From Gelidibacter algens (GTDB lineage: Bacteria; Bacteroidota; Bacteroidia; Flavobacteriales; Flavobacteriaceae): a DNA stretch of 64,000 nucleotides. The notes beneath the pieces are model-generated. The model made no database searches and was not told where the DNA came from. It saw nothing but the letters and a program-made list of their open reading frames with translations. Shown here one piece after another: positions 55,820 through 64,000 of this stretch. The stretch lies in NCBI RefSeq assembly GCF_001678675.1, contig NZ_LZRN01000011.1, positions 58,928 to 122,927 on the forward strand. The letters run 5' to 3'. Numbering within the stretch: position 1 is the first letter of the stretch; each line of letters begins with the position of its first letter. The translations under genes and the position numbers were made by a program.

Positions 55820-56680
55820 ATGACACCACAAGATCAATGGTTGTACACCATTTCTTCAAAGCACAAACTTATTGACCTCAACTTCAAAGAGATTTGGCGG
55901 TATCGTGATTTGTTGATTCTTTTTGTGAAACGGGATATTGTTACGGTTTATAAACAGACCATTTTAGGGCCGCTTTGGTATGTGATCCAACCCCTATTTA
56001 CCTCGGTTATTTTTACCTTGATATTTAATAACCTCGGACAGATTTCTACCAATGGGGTGCCTCCATTTTTATTCAACTTGGCAGGAATTACCGCCTGGAA
56101 TTACTTTCGGGAATGCCTTACCGGAACCTCCAGCACCTTTACCAGCAATCAGGGGATTTTTGGGAAAGTGTATTTTCCAAGGGTCATTATGCCCATGTCG
56201 ATTACGATTTCCAATCTTTTGAAGTTTGGGATCCAATTGGGTATTTTTATTGGCTTTTATGTGTATTATGCGTTTCAGGGGAGTACCTTGGGCTTTAATA
56301 GCCATATCGTTTTGCTTCCTGTATATATCATCATGATGGCTTTATTGGGCTTGGGCTTGGGGATGATCATCTCCTCCATGACCACTAAATATAGAGACTT
56401 AACCATTTTGGTTAGTTTTGGCGTGCAACTATTGATGTATGTGTCTGCTGTTCCATATCCTGTAAGCGAGGCGAAGGCTAAGTTTCCAGAAATGGTAGCG
56501 CTTTTGGTAGAATATAATCCGCTGACCCAAATTATTGAAGGCTTTAGATACATGCTGTTAAATACAGGGACTTTTAGTTGGTTTGGGTTTGGGTATACGT
56601 TAATAATCAGTATTGTGTTATTTTTAGTAGGATTGGTTATTTTTAATAAGACGGAGAAGACGTTTATTGACACGGTTTAG
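55820..56680 (+). CDS. wzm: Polysaccharide ABC exporter permease (Wzm/TagG type)
   Basis: Inner-membrane half of an ABC transporter exporting undecaprenyl-linked glycans. The 286 aa protein has a cytoplasmic amphipathic N terminus (YRDLLILFVKRDIVTVYKQTILGPLWYVIQP) followed by six membrane segments of the ABC2 permease fold. The Wzt ATPase lies downstream, but a four-helix-bundle gene and repeat arrays stand between the two, an unusual separation of a normally adjacent pair. Confidence 0.93.
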   Translation: MTPQDQWLYTISSKHKLIDLNFKEIWRYRDLLILFVKRDIVTVYKQTILGPLWYVIQPLFTSVIFTLIFNNLGQISTNGVPPFLFNLAGITAWNYFRECLTGTSSTFTSNQGIFGKVYFPRVIMPMSITISNLLKFGIQLGIFIGFYVYYAFQGSTLGFNSHIVLLPVYIIMMALLGLGLGMIISSMTTKYRDLTILVSFGVQLLMYVSAVPYPVSEAKAKFPEMVALLVEYNPLTQIIEGFRYMLLNTGTFSWFGFGYTLIISIVLFLVGLVIFNKTEKTFIDTV

Positions 56681-56712
56681 ACGGTTGTGGGTTCTGGGTT
56701 GTGAGTTCTCGG

Positions 56713-56780
56713 TGAACAGACAACAGACAACAGACAACCGACAACAGACAACCGACAACAGATAACAGACAACCGATAAC
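56713..56780. repeat. Heptamer array GACAACA / GACAACC / GATAACA
   Basis: About nine 7 bp units immediately upstream of the four-helix-bundle gene and after wzm. Words of the type GACAACnGATAAC are the reverse complement of the GTTATGAGTTGTC units on the other side of the gene. Confidence 0.9.
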
Positions 56781-56806
56781 ATTTAATAATTTAAAATAGG
56801 TCTAAG

Positions 56807-57166
56807 ATGAAATCATACAGAGATTTGGACGTTTATAATTTAGCATTTGATTATGCTTTAGAAGTTCATCACGTATCATTAAAATTGCCAAAATTTGAAT
56901 TATACGAGCAAGGAAGTCAAGTGAGGCGTTCTTCCAAAAGTGTTAAAGACAATATAGTCGAAGGATACGGCAGACGTAGATACAAACAAGATTTTATTAA
57001 ATTTTTAGTTTATGCGCATGCTTCCTTACTGGAGTGTCTTTCGCAATTAGAAATGATTCAGAAGCTATATCCAGATTTAAAAATTAAGGATTTACTTAAT
57101 AAATACGATATTTTAGGAGCAAAATTGTTCAATTTTATAATGTATGTAGAAAAAGATTGGAAATAG
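56807..57166 (+). CDS. Four-helix-bundle protein (23S rRNA intervening-sequence protein family)
   Basis: The 119 aa protein begins YRDLDVYNLAFDYALEVHHVSLKLPKFELYEQGSQVRRSSKSV in segments and includes NIVEGYGRR and FLVYAHASLLECLSQLEM. These are the hallmarks of the S23/IVS family (also related to Avd of diversity-generating retroelements). It probably binds nucleic acid as a pentamer; cellular role unknown. No reverse transcriptase or rRNA gene is nearby. It splits wzm from wzt and is bordered on both sides by arrays with complementary words. Confidence 0.9.
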   Translation: MKSYRDLDVYNLAFDYALEVHHVSLKLPKFELYEQGSQVRRSSKSVKDNIVEGYGRRRYKQDFIKFLVYAHASLLECLSQLEMIQKLYPDLKIKDLLNKYDILGAKLFNFIMYVEKDWK

Positions 57167-57167
57167 C

Positions 57168-57297
57168 TGTTGTCCGTTATGAGTTGTCCATTATGAGTTA
57201 TCCGTTATGAGTTGTCAGTTATGAGTTGTCAGTTATGAGTTGTCAGTTATGAGTTGTCCGTTATGAGTTGTCCGTTATGAGTTGTCCGTTATGAGTT
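57168..57297. repeat. 14 bp array GTTATGAGTTGTCC (nine units)
   Basis: Nine near-identical 14 bp units (two heptamers) starting 2 bp after the four-helix-bundle gene. Variation is mainly at the last two bases of each unit. Confidence 0.92.
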
Positions 57298-57298
57298 T

Positions 57299-57512
<214 letters not shown>

Positions 57513-57514
57513 AA

Positions 57515-58777
57515 ATGAGCGTCATCCTAAAAGCCGAAAACATCAGCAAGCAATACCGCTTAGGTACTGTGGGCACGGGTACGATCAGTCATGATTTGAA
57601 CCGATGGTGGCATAAGGTACGTGGTAAGGACGACCCGTTTTTAAAAGTGGGCGAATCTAATGACCGGAGTACCAAAGGCAACTCTGACTATGTGTGGGCC
57701 TTGCAGGATATCAATTTTGAAGTGAAGCGTGGTGAGGTGTTGGGCATTATAGGTAAAAATGGTGCAGGCAAGTCCACCTTATTAAAGATTTTATCACGAG
57801 TCACGAGTCCAACCACAGGGGAAATTAAAACAAAAGGCCGAATCGCTTCTTTGTTGGAAGTGGGTACGGGGTTTCATCCAGAAATGACCGGACGTGAAAA
57901 TGTGTATCTCAATGGTGCTATTTTGGGAATGACCAAAAAAGAGATAAAAAGCAAACTGGACGAGATCATTTCCTTCTCAGGTTGTGAGCGTTATATTGAT
58001 ACGCCAGTCAAGCGCTATTCTTCAGGCATGACTGTGCGTTTGGCTTTTGCGGTAGCCGCCCATTTAGAACCTGATATTTTGGTAATTGATGAGGTTTTGG
58101 CGGTTGGCGATGCAGAGTTTCAAAAGAAGGCGATTGGCAAGATGCAGGATATTAGCAGAGGAGAAGGGCGTACGGTGCTGTTTGTGAGTCATAATATGGC
58201 AGCGGTGGAGAGCTTGTGTACGAGAGGTGTCTTATTAGAGCATGGCAAGATCAAATCAGTAGGAGCTATTGACGAAATTGTAAAAGTGTATTTAACTGCT
58301 AATGCATTTCCAAGTACAAAATTGTCTGAGATGACAAAACGAAAAGGACACCAGAAGTTAGTTTTTGAAGAGGCAGTTTTTGTTTCAGAAAATCAAACAA
58401 ATAACATTATTGAGACCTTCAAAGATTTACAAGTTAAAGTTCAATTGAAACGAAATGTCACGGAACCTATTCGAAATTTTAAAATAGATGTTGGCTTTAA
58501 TAATTATATGGGAGATAGAGTAGCATGGCTTTCTACTGAAACCATTGTTAGTGATTTTAATTTAGATAAAGAAGATAGCATAATCTTTATTATAAGGGAT
58601 CTTCCATTAGCTCCAGGAGATTATACGTGCAACTTTTTTTGCATGACAAATAATGAAATTGCGGATTGGTTGGTGGAGGTTATGCCATTTACAGTCGTTG
58701 AAAAGGATTATTATAACTCAGGAAAATTAGTGCCCAAAAATCAGGGAGATATTTTACTCAATTATTTTATACGATAA
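57515..58777 (+). CDS. wzt: Polysaccharide ABC exporter ATPase with C-terminal glycan-binding domain (Wzt)
   Basis: Energises export of the finished chain with Wzm. The 420 aa protein has Walker A IGKNGAGKSTLL, signature RYSSGMTVRLAFAVA, Walker B ILVIDEVLAVGD and the switch His (FVSHNMAAVE), up to ~residue 255. A C-terminal Wzt_C-type beta-sandwich (about 275-420) follows and recognises the non-reducing end of the glycan. Base composition falls abruptly at the start of that domain (48% G+C in 57721-57780 versus 30% in 58441-58500 by count), so the binding domain may have a different history. The next gene's ATG follows its stop directly. Confidence 0.93.
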   Translation: MSVILKAENISKQYRLGTVGTGTISHDLNRWWHKVRGKDDPFLKVGESNDRSTKGNSDYVWALQDINFEVKRGEVLGIIGKNGAGKSTLLKILSRVTSPTTGEIKTKGRIASLLEVGTGFHPEMTGRENVYLNGAILGMTKKEIKSKLDEIISFSGCERYIDTPVKRYSSGMTVRLAFAVAAHLEPDILVIDEVLAVGDAEFQKKAIGKMQDISRGEGRTVLFVSHNMAAVESLCTRGVLLEHGKIKSVGAIDEIVKVYLTANAFPSTKLSEMTKRKGHQKLVFEEAVFVSENQTNNIIETFKDLQVKVQLKRNVTEPIRNFKIDVGFNNYMGDRVAWLSTETIVSDFNLDKEDSIIFIIRDLPLAPGDYTCNFFCMTNNEIADWLVEVMPFTVVEKDYYNSGKLVPKNQGDILLNYFIR

Positions 58778-59522
58778 ATGATCACAAAAATCAAAAATTT
58801 AATTAACGAGTATAGATCTAATCATAAATATATTAAATACGAAATTACATGAGGTTCAGCTTCAAAATAAGGAATTAGAATGGGCGCACATTTTTCATGA
58901 TAGCATTCGAGGTAAGGAATGGTTAGAGGAGTTGCCATTGAACGTCGGTAGATGGGCGGGAAATTACTCTTTTTTTTATATTTTGAATAGAATTCTGAAT
59001 GATTTTCAACCCAAAGCCATTTTAGATTTAGGATTAGGAGAATCGAGTAAATTCATTTCAGCATTTTTAAATAATCAGTTACTAGAATCTTTGCATACCA
59101 TTGTGGAACAAGATGCGGATTGGGTAGCTAACTTCCAAAAAACAAATAGCTTATCGCAACGTTCTAAAATAGTTTGTTGTCCGTTAGTGACCACTGAAGT
59201 CAACGGTTTTCTCAGCAATGTTTATAAAGATTTTAATACTAAAATAATAGATAAATTTGATCTGATTATTGTTGACGGACCTTTTGGTAGTGACCGTTTT
59301 TCTCGCTATGATGTTGTTTCGCTTATTGAGAGAATGGAAGCCACGGACGAATTTATAATTCTAATTGATGATACGCATCGGAAGGGAGAGCAGGACACAC
59401 TACATGATATTATATGTAAATTAAAAGTGAAAAAGTTGGCGTTTTCAATTGGGCAGTATCATGGTACTAAATCGAATACCATTATAGCGACCAAAAAGTA
59501 TAAGTTAGCAACTAGTTTATAA
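58778..59522 (+). pseudogene. SAM-dependent methyltransferase-like gene with a +1 frameshift near its start
   Basis: The ATG directly after the wzt stop opens MITKIKNLINEYRSNHKYIKYEIT and then meets TGA at 58850. In the next frame the protein resumes as NTKLHEVQLQNKELEWAHIF and continues to 59522 with AILDLGLGESSKF (motif I-like) and FDLIIVDGPFGSDRF. Removing one base around 58835-58837 joins both parts into ~247 aa. The long open part alone (from about 58803; start-like TTG at 58932) keeps the Rossmann core. Either the gene is broken, is read from an internal TTG, or one base is a sequencing error. Confidence 0.72.
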
Positions 59523-61228
59523 TGGAGAAAAACTTAGCACCCATCATAGTATTCGTTTACAATAGGCCATGGCATACACAACAAACCTTGGAAGCTTTAA
59601 TGTTGAACGATTTGGCAGATCAAAGCACACTTTATATTTACTGTGACGGATTCAAAGAAACCATCTCCGAAGAAGAAAAGCAAAAAATAACATCGGTTCG
59701 TGATATTGTCAAACAAAAAAAATGGTGTAAAGAGGTAATTGTTATAGAACACAAAACAAATTTCGGATTGGCCAAATCTGTAATTCAGGGCGTTTCAGAA
59801 GTCATTGAAAAACATGAAAGTGTTATTGTGTTAGAGGATGATATTGTGACAGGAACTTATTTTTTAACGTTTATGAATGAAGGGTTAAAACTTTATAGGG
59901 ATGAACAGAAAGTTTTTGGAGTTTCTGGTCATCAATTTCCGAGTACGAAGAAAATTAAAGATACTACTTACTTTTTACCTATCATGAGTTCGTGGGGATA
60001 TGGAACTTGGTTTGATAGATGGAAAGAAATAGAATTTGATGGACAAAAGCTTTTAAATATTGTGGACTCAAAAAGTATTGGTCCTAAATTAGATTTTGGT
60101 GGCATGACATATTATAAAATGCTAGAAGATCAAGTCACTGGTATTAATGATTCATGGGCTGTGCGATTTTATGTATCCATGTATTTACAAAATGGTGTAT
60201 TTCTGTATCCAAATAAGAGCCTCATTAAAAATATCGGTTTAGATGGTTCTGGTGTACATTGCAAAAAAATGGCAACAGAATTACAAGATGTAATAAAGCT
60301 ATCTAATGAATTAGTTAATGTTGATAAAAAATCTGTATTATTAAAACCAAATTTGGTGAAATCCTTTAAACACAACACTACTAATAAGAAGAGAATGCTA
60401 AAAAGTAAAATTTCAAGGATGGTTTCACCTGAAATTAAAGCGTTAATTAAGCGGAAACTTAATTTAGGAATTTCAAAGTCTAAAACTGAACTTGAAAATT
60501 TGAAACTGGTACCAAGATATACTGCCACATCTGCAACAATAGATGGTTATAAGTTGATAATTCCTGATAGTGCATCTTTCTTATTTATGTACAACGAGAT
60601 TTTCAAGACAAAAATTTATAAATTCAGAACTGAAAATGAAACGCCATATATAATAGACGGTGGAGCAAATATAGGTTTAGCCTCTATTTATTTCAAGGAA
60701 TTGTATCCTAATGCCGAAATTATTGCTTTTGAACCAGATCCTGAAATCTTTGATATTTTGAAAACAAATCTGAGTACTCACAATTTTACGACGATCAAAC
60801 TGGTAAAAAAAGGGTTATGGAATGAAGAGAAAATACTTAAATTTCATGCAGAAGGAGCAGATGGAGGCTTGTTAGAGTCTCTTAGCAAAAGTAATCATCC
60901 TACTACTCAATACGTTTCTGTGACATCTTTAAAACCTTATCTTCATAAAACGGTTGACTTCTTAAAGTTGGATATAGAAGGCGCTGAAACCGTGGTCTTA
61001 AAAGATATTGTTAACGAATTATATCGAGTAGAACGGATTTTTATTGAGTATCATTCTTTTGTGGAGCAAGAGCAATCCTTAAATGAAATTATTGATATCT
61101 TAAAGCATGCAAAGTTTAGAGTATATATATCTTCTCCTGGGCTTTCAAGCAAATCTCCTTTTGTTGATATAACAGAGTACAATGGAATGGATATGCAATT
61201 GAATATTTATGGAATTAAACAAGCATAA
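59522..61228 (+). CDS. Glycosyltransferase (GT2-like) fused to FkbM-type methyltransferase
   Basis: The 568 aa protein has an N-terminal GT-A glycosyltransferase part (about 1-270: PIIVFVYNRPWHTQQTLEAL, YIYCDG, VIVLEDDIVTGTYF, GYGTWFDRW). A C-terminal FkbM-family methyltransferase part follows (about 350-568: YIIDGGANIGLASIYF, IIAFEPDPEIF, FLKLDIEGAE). A basic linker of ~80 residues joins them. The expected activity is adding and O-methylating a sugar, or capping the chain. The ATG overlaps the stop of the preceding gene. Confidence 0.88.
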   Translation: MEKNLAPIIVFVYNRPWHTQQTLEALMLNDLADQSTLYIYCDGFKETISEEEKQKITSVRDIVKQKKWCKEVIVIEHKTNFGLAKSVIQGVSEVIEKHESVIVLEDDIVTGTYFLTFMNEGLKLYRDEQKVFGVSGHQFPSTKKIKDTTYFLPIMSSWGYGTWFDRWKEIEFDGQKLLNIVDSKSIGPKLDFGGMTYYKMLEDQVTGINDSWAVRFYVSMYLQNGVFLYPNKSLIKNIGLDGSGVHCKKMATELQDVIKLSNELVNVDKKSVLLKPNLVKSFKHNTTNKKRMLKSKISRMVSPEIKALIKRKLNLGISKSKTELENLKLVPRYTATSATIDGYKLIIPDSASFLFMYNEIFKTKIYKFRTENETPYIIDGGANIGLASIYFKELYPNAEIIAFEPDPEIFDILKTNLSTHNFTTIKLVKKGLWNEEKILKFHAEGADGGLLESLSKSNHPTTQYVSVTSLKPYLHKTVDFLKLDIEGAETVVLKDIVNELYRVERIFIEYHSFVEQEQSLNEIIDILKHAKFRVYISSPGLSSKSPFVDITEYNGMDMQLNIYGIKQA

Positions 61229-62503
61229 ATGAAAGTACTAATTGTCAACACATACGATAGAGGTGGTGCTGCAAACGCATGTTTGCGTTTGCATGAAGGT
61301 TTACTGCACGCAAATGTTGACGCAAAAGTATTACTCCAGCACAAGGGCAAGAAGGTGCCGCAAACATTCCAGATTCACAATTCAAACACCTTTAAAAATA
61401 AGTATCAAATCTTAAAACAAAAGGGTTTCGTTTTTTTGCGTGTTATGGGACTTCTTCAACAACCAAAGCAATCTCAAGAAAGTCAGTTTATAAAACGAAG
61501 GGCAGAAGGCTTGGAAATGTTCAGCTTTCCAAATTCAAATTTCGATATTACATGTTCACCATTATACCAAGAAGCCGACATTATAAATTTACATTGGGTA
61601 GCCAATTTTCTAGACTTCGAATCGTTTTTTAGAAAAAACACAAAACCCGTTGTTTGGACTCTACATGATATGAATCCGTTTACTGGTGGGGAGCATTATT
61701 TGGAAACGTTTCTAGGCGCAGATGTAGATGGCAATCCCGTCTCTAGAGATTTTTCTGAAGAAGAAATGAAGACTAGTGATAAAATTCTTAAATTAAAACA
61801 AAAAGCACTTCAATCAGCCTTTAATCTTACTATTGTTGCGCCTTCTAAGTGGTTGTGTGAGGCGGCTCAAAAAAGTATGCTATTTAAGAATAAAGACATT
61901 TTTTGTATTCCTTATGGTATCAACTCAGAGATATTTCAGCCTAGAGATCGTAATTTTTCTCGTGATATCTTAAATATTCCAAAAGATAAAATAGTTATTT
62001 TATTTGTGGCCGCTTCTTTAAATAACCACCGAAAGGGCTATGCCTATTTGAAAAAGGCTTTGGAGATGATGCAACGTGATGATGTCGTGCTATGTGCTGT
62101 TGGAGGCAAAGAAAGTAATTTAGATTTTGACGCTAATCTTATAGAATTGGGAGCTATTGCTGATGAACGCTTAATGAGTATCGCTTACTCAGCAGCCGAT
62201 GTGTTTGTTATTCCTTCACTAATGGATAACTTGCCAAATACTGTTTTAGAATCATTGATGTGTGGAACACCTGTTATCGGTTTTCCAGTAGGAGGGATAC
62301 CTGATATGATCAACCATCGATTTAATGGCTTAATGACCTCTGATTTAAGTAGCGCAGCTCTTTTTAAAACTATTGAATTATTTTTTGATACCATAAGTGA
62401 TTTTGATAGAAATGAGATAAGAAATGATGCGTTAAATAGATATGACTTGAAGATCCAAGCAATTAATTACATACAGTTGTATCAAAAAATTTTGAATAGC
62501 TAA
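61229..62503 (+). CDS. Glycosyltransferase family 4 (GT-B)
   Basis: Cytoplasmic sugar transferase of the surface polysaccharide pathway. The 424 aa protein begins MKVLIVNTYDRGGAANACLRL, a typical GT4 N terminus with the donor-acceptor loop, has VVWTLHDMNPFTGG and IVAPSKWLCEAA, and in the second domain the donor-binding FVIPSLMDNLPNTVLESLMCGTPVIGFPVGGIPDMI with the E-x7-E pattern. The ATG follows the stop of the fusion gene directly. Sugar and linkage unknown. Confidence 0.93.
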   Translation: MKVLIVNTYDRGGAANACLRLHEGLLHANVDAKVLLQHKGKKVPQTFQIHNSNTFKNKYQILKQKGFVFLRVMGLLQQPKQSQESQFIKRRAEGLEMFSFPNSNFDITCSPLYQEADIINLHWVANFLDFESFFRKNTKPVVWTLHDMNPFTGGEHYLETFLGADVDGNPVSRDFSEEEMKTSDKILKLKQKALQSAFNLTIVAPSKWLCEAAQKSMLFKNKDIFCIPYGINSEIFQPRDRNFSRDILNIPKDKIVILFVAASLNNHRKGYAYLKKALEMMQRDDVVLCAVGGKESNLDFDANLIELGAIADERLMSIAYSAADVFVIPSLMDNLPNTVLESLMCGTPVIGFPVGGIPDMINHRFNGLMTSDLSSAALFKTIELFFDTISDFDRNEIRNDALNRYDLKIQAINYIQLYQKILNS

Positions 62504-62508
62504 GGTCC

Positions 62509-63337
62509 ATGAAAATCTCGATTATTACCATAAATTATAATAACCTTGATGGTCTCAAAAAGACTATGACCAGTGTTTTGGAGCAAACCTATGCAAACGT
62601 TGAATATATTATAATAGATGGAGGTAGTACTGACGGGAGCAAAAGGTATATAGAAAGCTGTCAACAAGATTTAGCATATTGGGTAAGTGAATCCGATAGA
62701 GGCATTTATAATGCCATGAACAAAGGAATTGCTCAAGCCACAGGTGAGTATTTGTTGTTTTTGAATAGTGGTGATTGGCTGGCGGGAGTAAAAGTTTTAG
62801 ATTTAATTTCTAAAAATCTAGGTAATTGTGGTATTCTATACGGTAATTTGATTAAAGTATATGCTAATGGAAGTGAAAAGGTTGATAAAGGGCCGGAAAG
62901 TAGTCAACTTACACTTTTTCATTTTTTTGTACGGCACCATCAATCATCCTTCAGCTTTTATAAAACGTGATTTGTTTAAAAGTTATGGGAGTTATGACGA
63001 ATCCCTGAAAATAGTTTCCGACTGGAAGTTTTTTTTAATTTCTATTGGTTTAAACGAAACAGTAGTTAAATATGTAGATTTGGAAATTTGTCATTTTGAC
63101 ATGAGTGGTTTGAGTAATGTTAATATTAAAGGAAGGAATGAGGAGCGTAATATTGTTTTGAAAAATGAACTTTCATTAAAAACATTTAATGATTACAGCC
63201 GTTTTAGTGAAATTGCCAAAACAGTAAACAATCCACGCGTTCAAATGTTATTGAAAAGTGAACATTCAACATTAGCACGAAAATTAAACATTAAATGGTT
63301 TAGGTTAATATCAATTCTTTTAAAAAAAAAAGGATAA
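62509..63337 (+). pseudogene. Glycosyltransferase family 2 gene interrupted by a +1 shift in a T7 run
   Basis: The first part (62509-62970) reads MKISIITINYNNLDGLKKTM, IIIDGGSTDGS, SESDRGIYNAMNKGIAQATGEYLLFLNSGD, a GT-A N-terminal domain. After the T-run 62922-62928 the family sequence continues in the next frame as FLYGTINHPSAFIKRDLFKSYGSYDESLKIVSDWKF to 63337. One T less would give a normal ~275 aa GT2 enzyme. As it stands the first frame ends at 62970 with unrelated residues. It may be a real lesion, a slippage-type on/off switch or a sequencing error. Confidence 0.78.
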
Positions 63338-63973
63338 ATGCAAAATCCATTAATCTCCATTATAATCCCAACCTACAATCGCGCATACATTATAAGCGAA
63401 ACTTTGGATTCTATTATTGCCCAAACATACGCCTATTGGGAATGTATTGTTGTGGATGATGGCAGTGATGATAATACATCAGAAGTAATGAAAGCTTACT
63501 GCGAGTGTGATAATAGAATACAATACCATAAACGTCCAGAAAATATAATAAAAGGAGCTAGTTCGTGTCGAAATTACGGTATTAAAAGGTCAGAAGGTGA
63601 ATATATACAGTTTCTGGATTCTGACGACGTTTTAAATAAAGTAAAATTAGAAGAACAAATAAACGTTATAACAAAAGCTGATAAATTCTCTATAGCTACC
63701 TGCAAATGGGGAAGGTTTTCTAACGTCCAGAATTTATTTAGTAATTTTAAAAATGAATATATCTCTTACAAAGATTTTGACAACGGTAGTGATTTATTGA
63801 AGTCATTTGCAATTAACAGAGAATTTTTTCCTGTATCAGTTTATTTAATATCAAGAGTCCTTTTGGATAAATCGGGACATTGGAATGAAAAGTTATCCAA
63901 TAATGATGATGGAGAGCTCTTTGTTAGAATACTTCTTGAAACAAATAAAATATTTTTCGTTCAAAAAAAGTAA
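63338..63973 (+). CDS. Glycosyltransferase family 2, cut short at the window edge
   Basis: The 211 aa frame starts MQNPLISIIIPTYNRAYIISETLDSIIAQTY and has VVDDGSDDNTSEV and YIQFLDSDDVL (the DxD metal site), ending near the acceptor loop with NNDDGELFVRILLETNKIFF. The TAA at 63971-63973 comes right after an A7 run (63963-63969). With one A less, the frame reads on as K-S-K-V-F-F-I-R-Q-N-N past the window end, which fits family members that are about 100 residues longer. I treat it as probably partial, with a possible indel. Confidence 0.85.
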   Translation: MQNPLISIIIPTYNRAYIISETLDSIIAQTYAYWECIVVDDGSDDNTSEVMKAYCECDNRIQYHKRPENIIKGASSCRNYGIKRSEGEYIQFLDSDDVLNKVKLEEQINVITKADKFSIATCKWGRFSNVQNLFSNFKNEYISYKDFDNGSDLLKSFAINREFFPVSVYLISRVLLDKSGHWNEKLSNNDDGELFVRILLETNKIFFVQKK

Positions 63974-64000
63974 AGTTTTTTTTATTCGACAAAATAATAA

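Noticed and set aside
56807..57166. Diversity-generating retroelement suggested by the Avd-like four-helix-bundle protein
   Set aside because: No reverse transcriptase, template repeat or variable repeat was found nearby; the protein fits the general S23 family.

Overview
The window looks like chromosome from a marine-type member of the Flavobacteriaceae (Bacteroidota). The evidence is AT-rich DNA, almost no Shine-Dalgarno sequences, several TAnnTTTG -7 promoter elements, a subtilase with a type IX secretion (T9SS) C-terminal sorting domain, lipoproteins with acidic residues after the lipobox cysteine, a long SecA without the C-terminal zinc motif, and families typical of the group (DUF2911, DUF2795, J-KTSC, AsmA-like). 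No rRNA, tRNA or CRISPR array was seen.

Left part (0-46 kb): mostly housekeeping genes in short operons. In order: an M16 double-domain protease; pyrG-yidC; a FAS1 surface lipoprotein; a MORN-type secreted protein; mnmA - T9SS subtilase - nitronate monooxygenase; a PD40 protein; a MATE exporter with a small acidic protein and a PAP2 phosphatase, convergent with a lipid kinase; an acyl-CoA dehydrogenase; a B12 locus (BtuG-like lipoprotein, BtuB-type TonB receptor, cobalamin riboswitch, MeaB); DUF2911, M23 and J-KTSC proteins; a serine hydrolase; the NAD-salvage pair pncB/pncA; a giant AsmA-like protein; an NlpC/P60 lipoprotein; secA; a PduO-type cobalamin adenosyltransferase; a LolD-type ATPase; a methyltransferase; and an ABC-F protein.

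Right part (46.6-64 kb): a surface polysaccharide cluster, all on the + strand except one inserted gene. It starts at a textbook Bacteroidota promoter and runs Wza-like, Wzc-like tyrosine kinase, initiating sugar-phosphate transferase, UDP-HexNAc dehydrogenase and 4-epimerase, [repeat island with a DUF559 nuclease], a second epimerase, Wzm, [four-helix-bundle gene between repeat arrays], Wzt, then methyltransferases and glycosyltransferases to the window end. Composition drops sharply inside wzt, where the serotype-specific part begins.

The least explained material lies between genes. (1) A 1.9 kb island at 52.9-54.8 kb has two ~294 bp units with matching inverted ends, partial copies of them, one intact DUF559 nuclease gene and the decayed tail of a second: a candidate mobile or repeat-maintenance element. 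(2) Many intergenic arrays have a 7 bp period but different sequences. (3) Tails of protein genes (pncA, the ABC-F gene, DUF559) are duplicated 160-180 bp or more downstream. (4) A cluster of four hairpins follows pncA. Four genes carry an apparent +1 indel, three of them in or beside homopolymers; they may be real lesions or sequencing errors.
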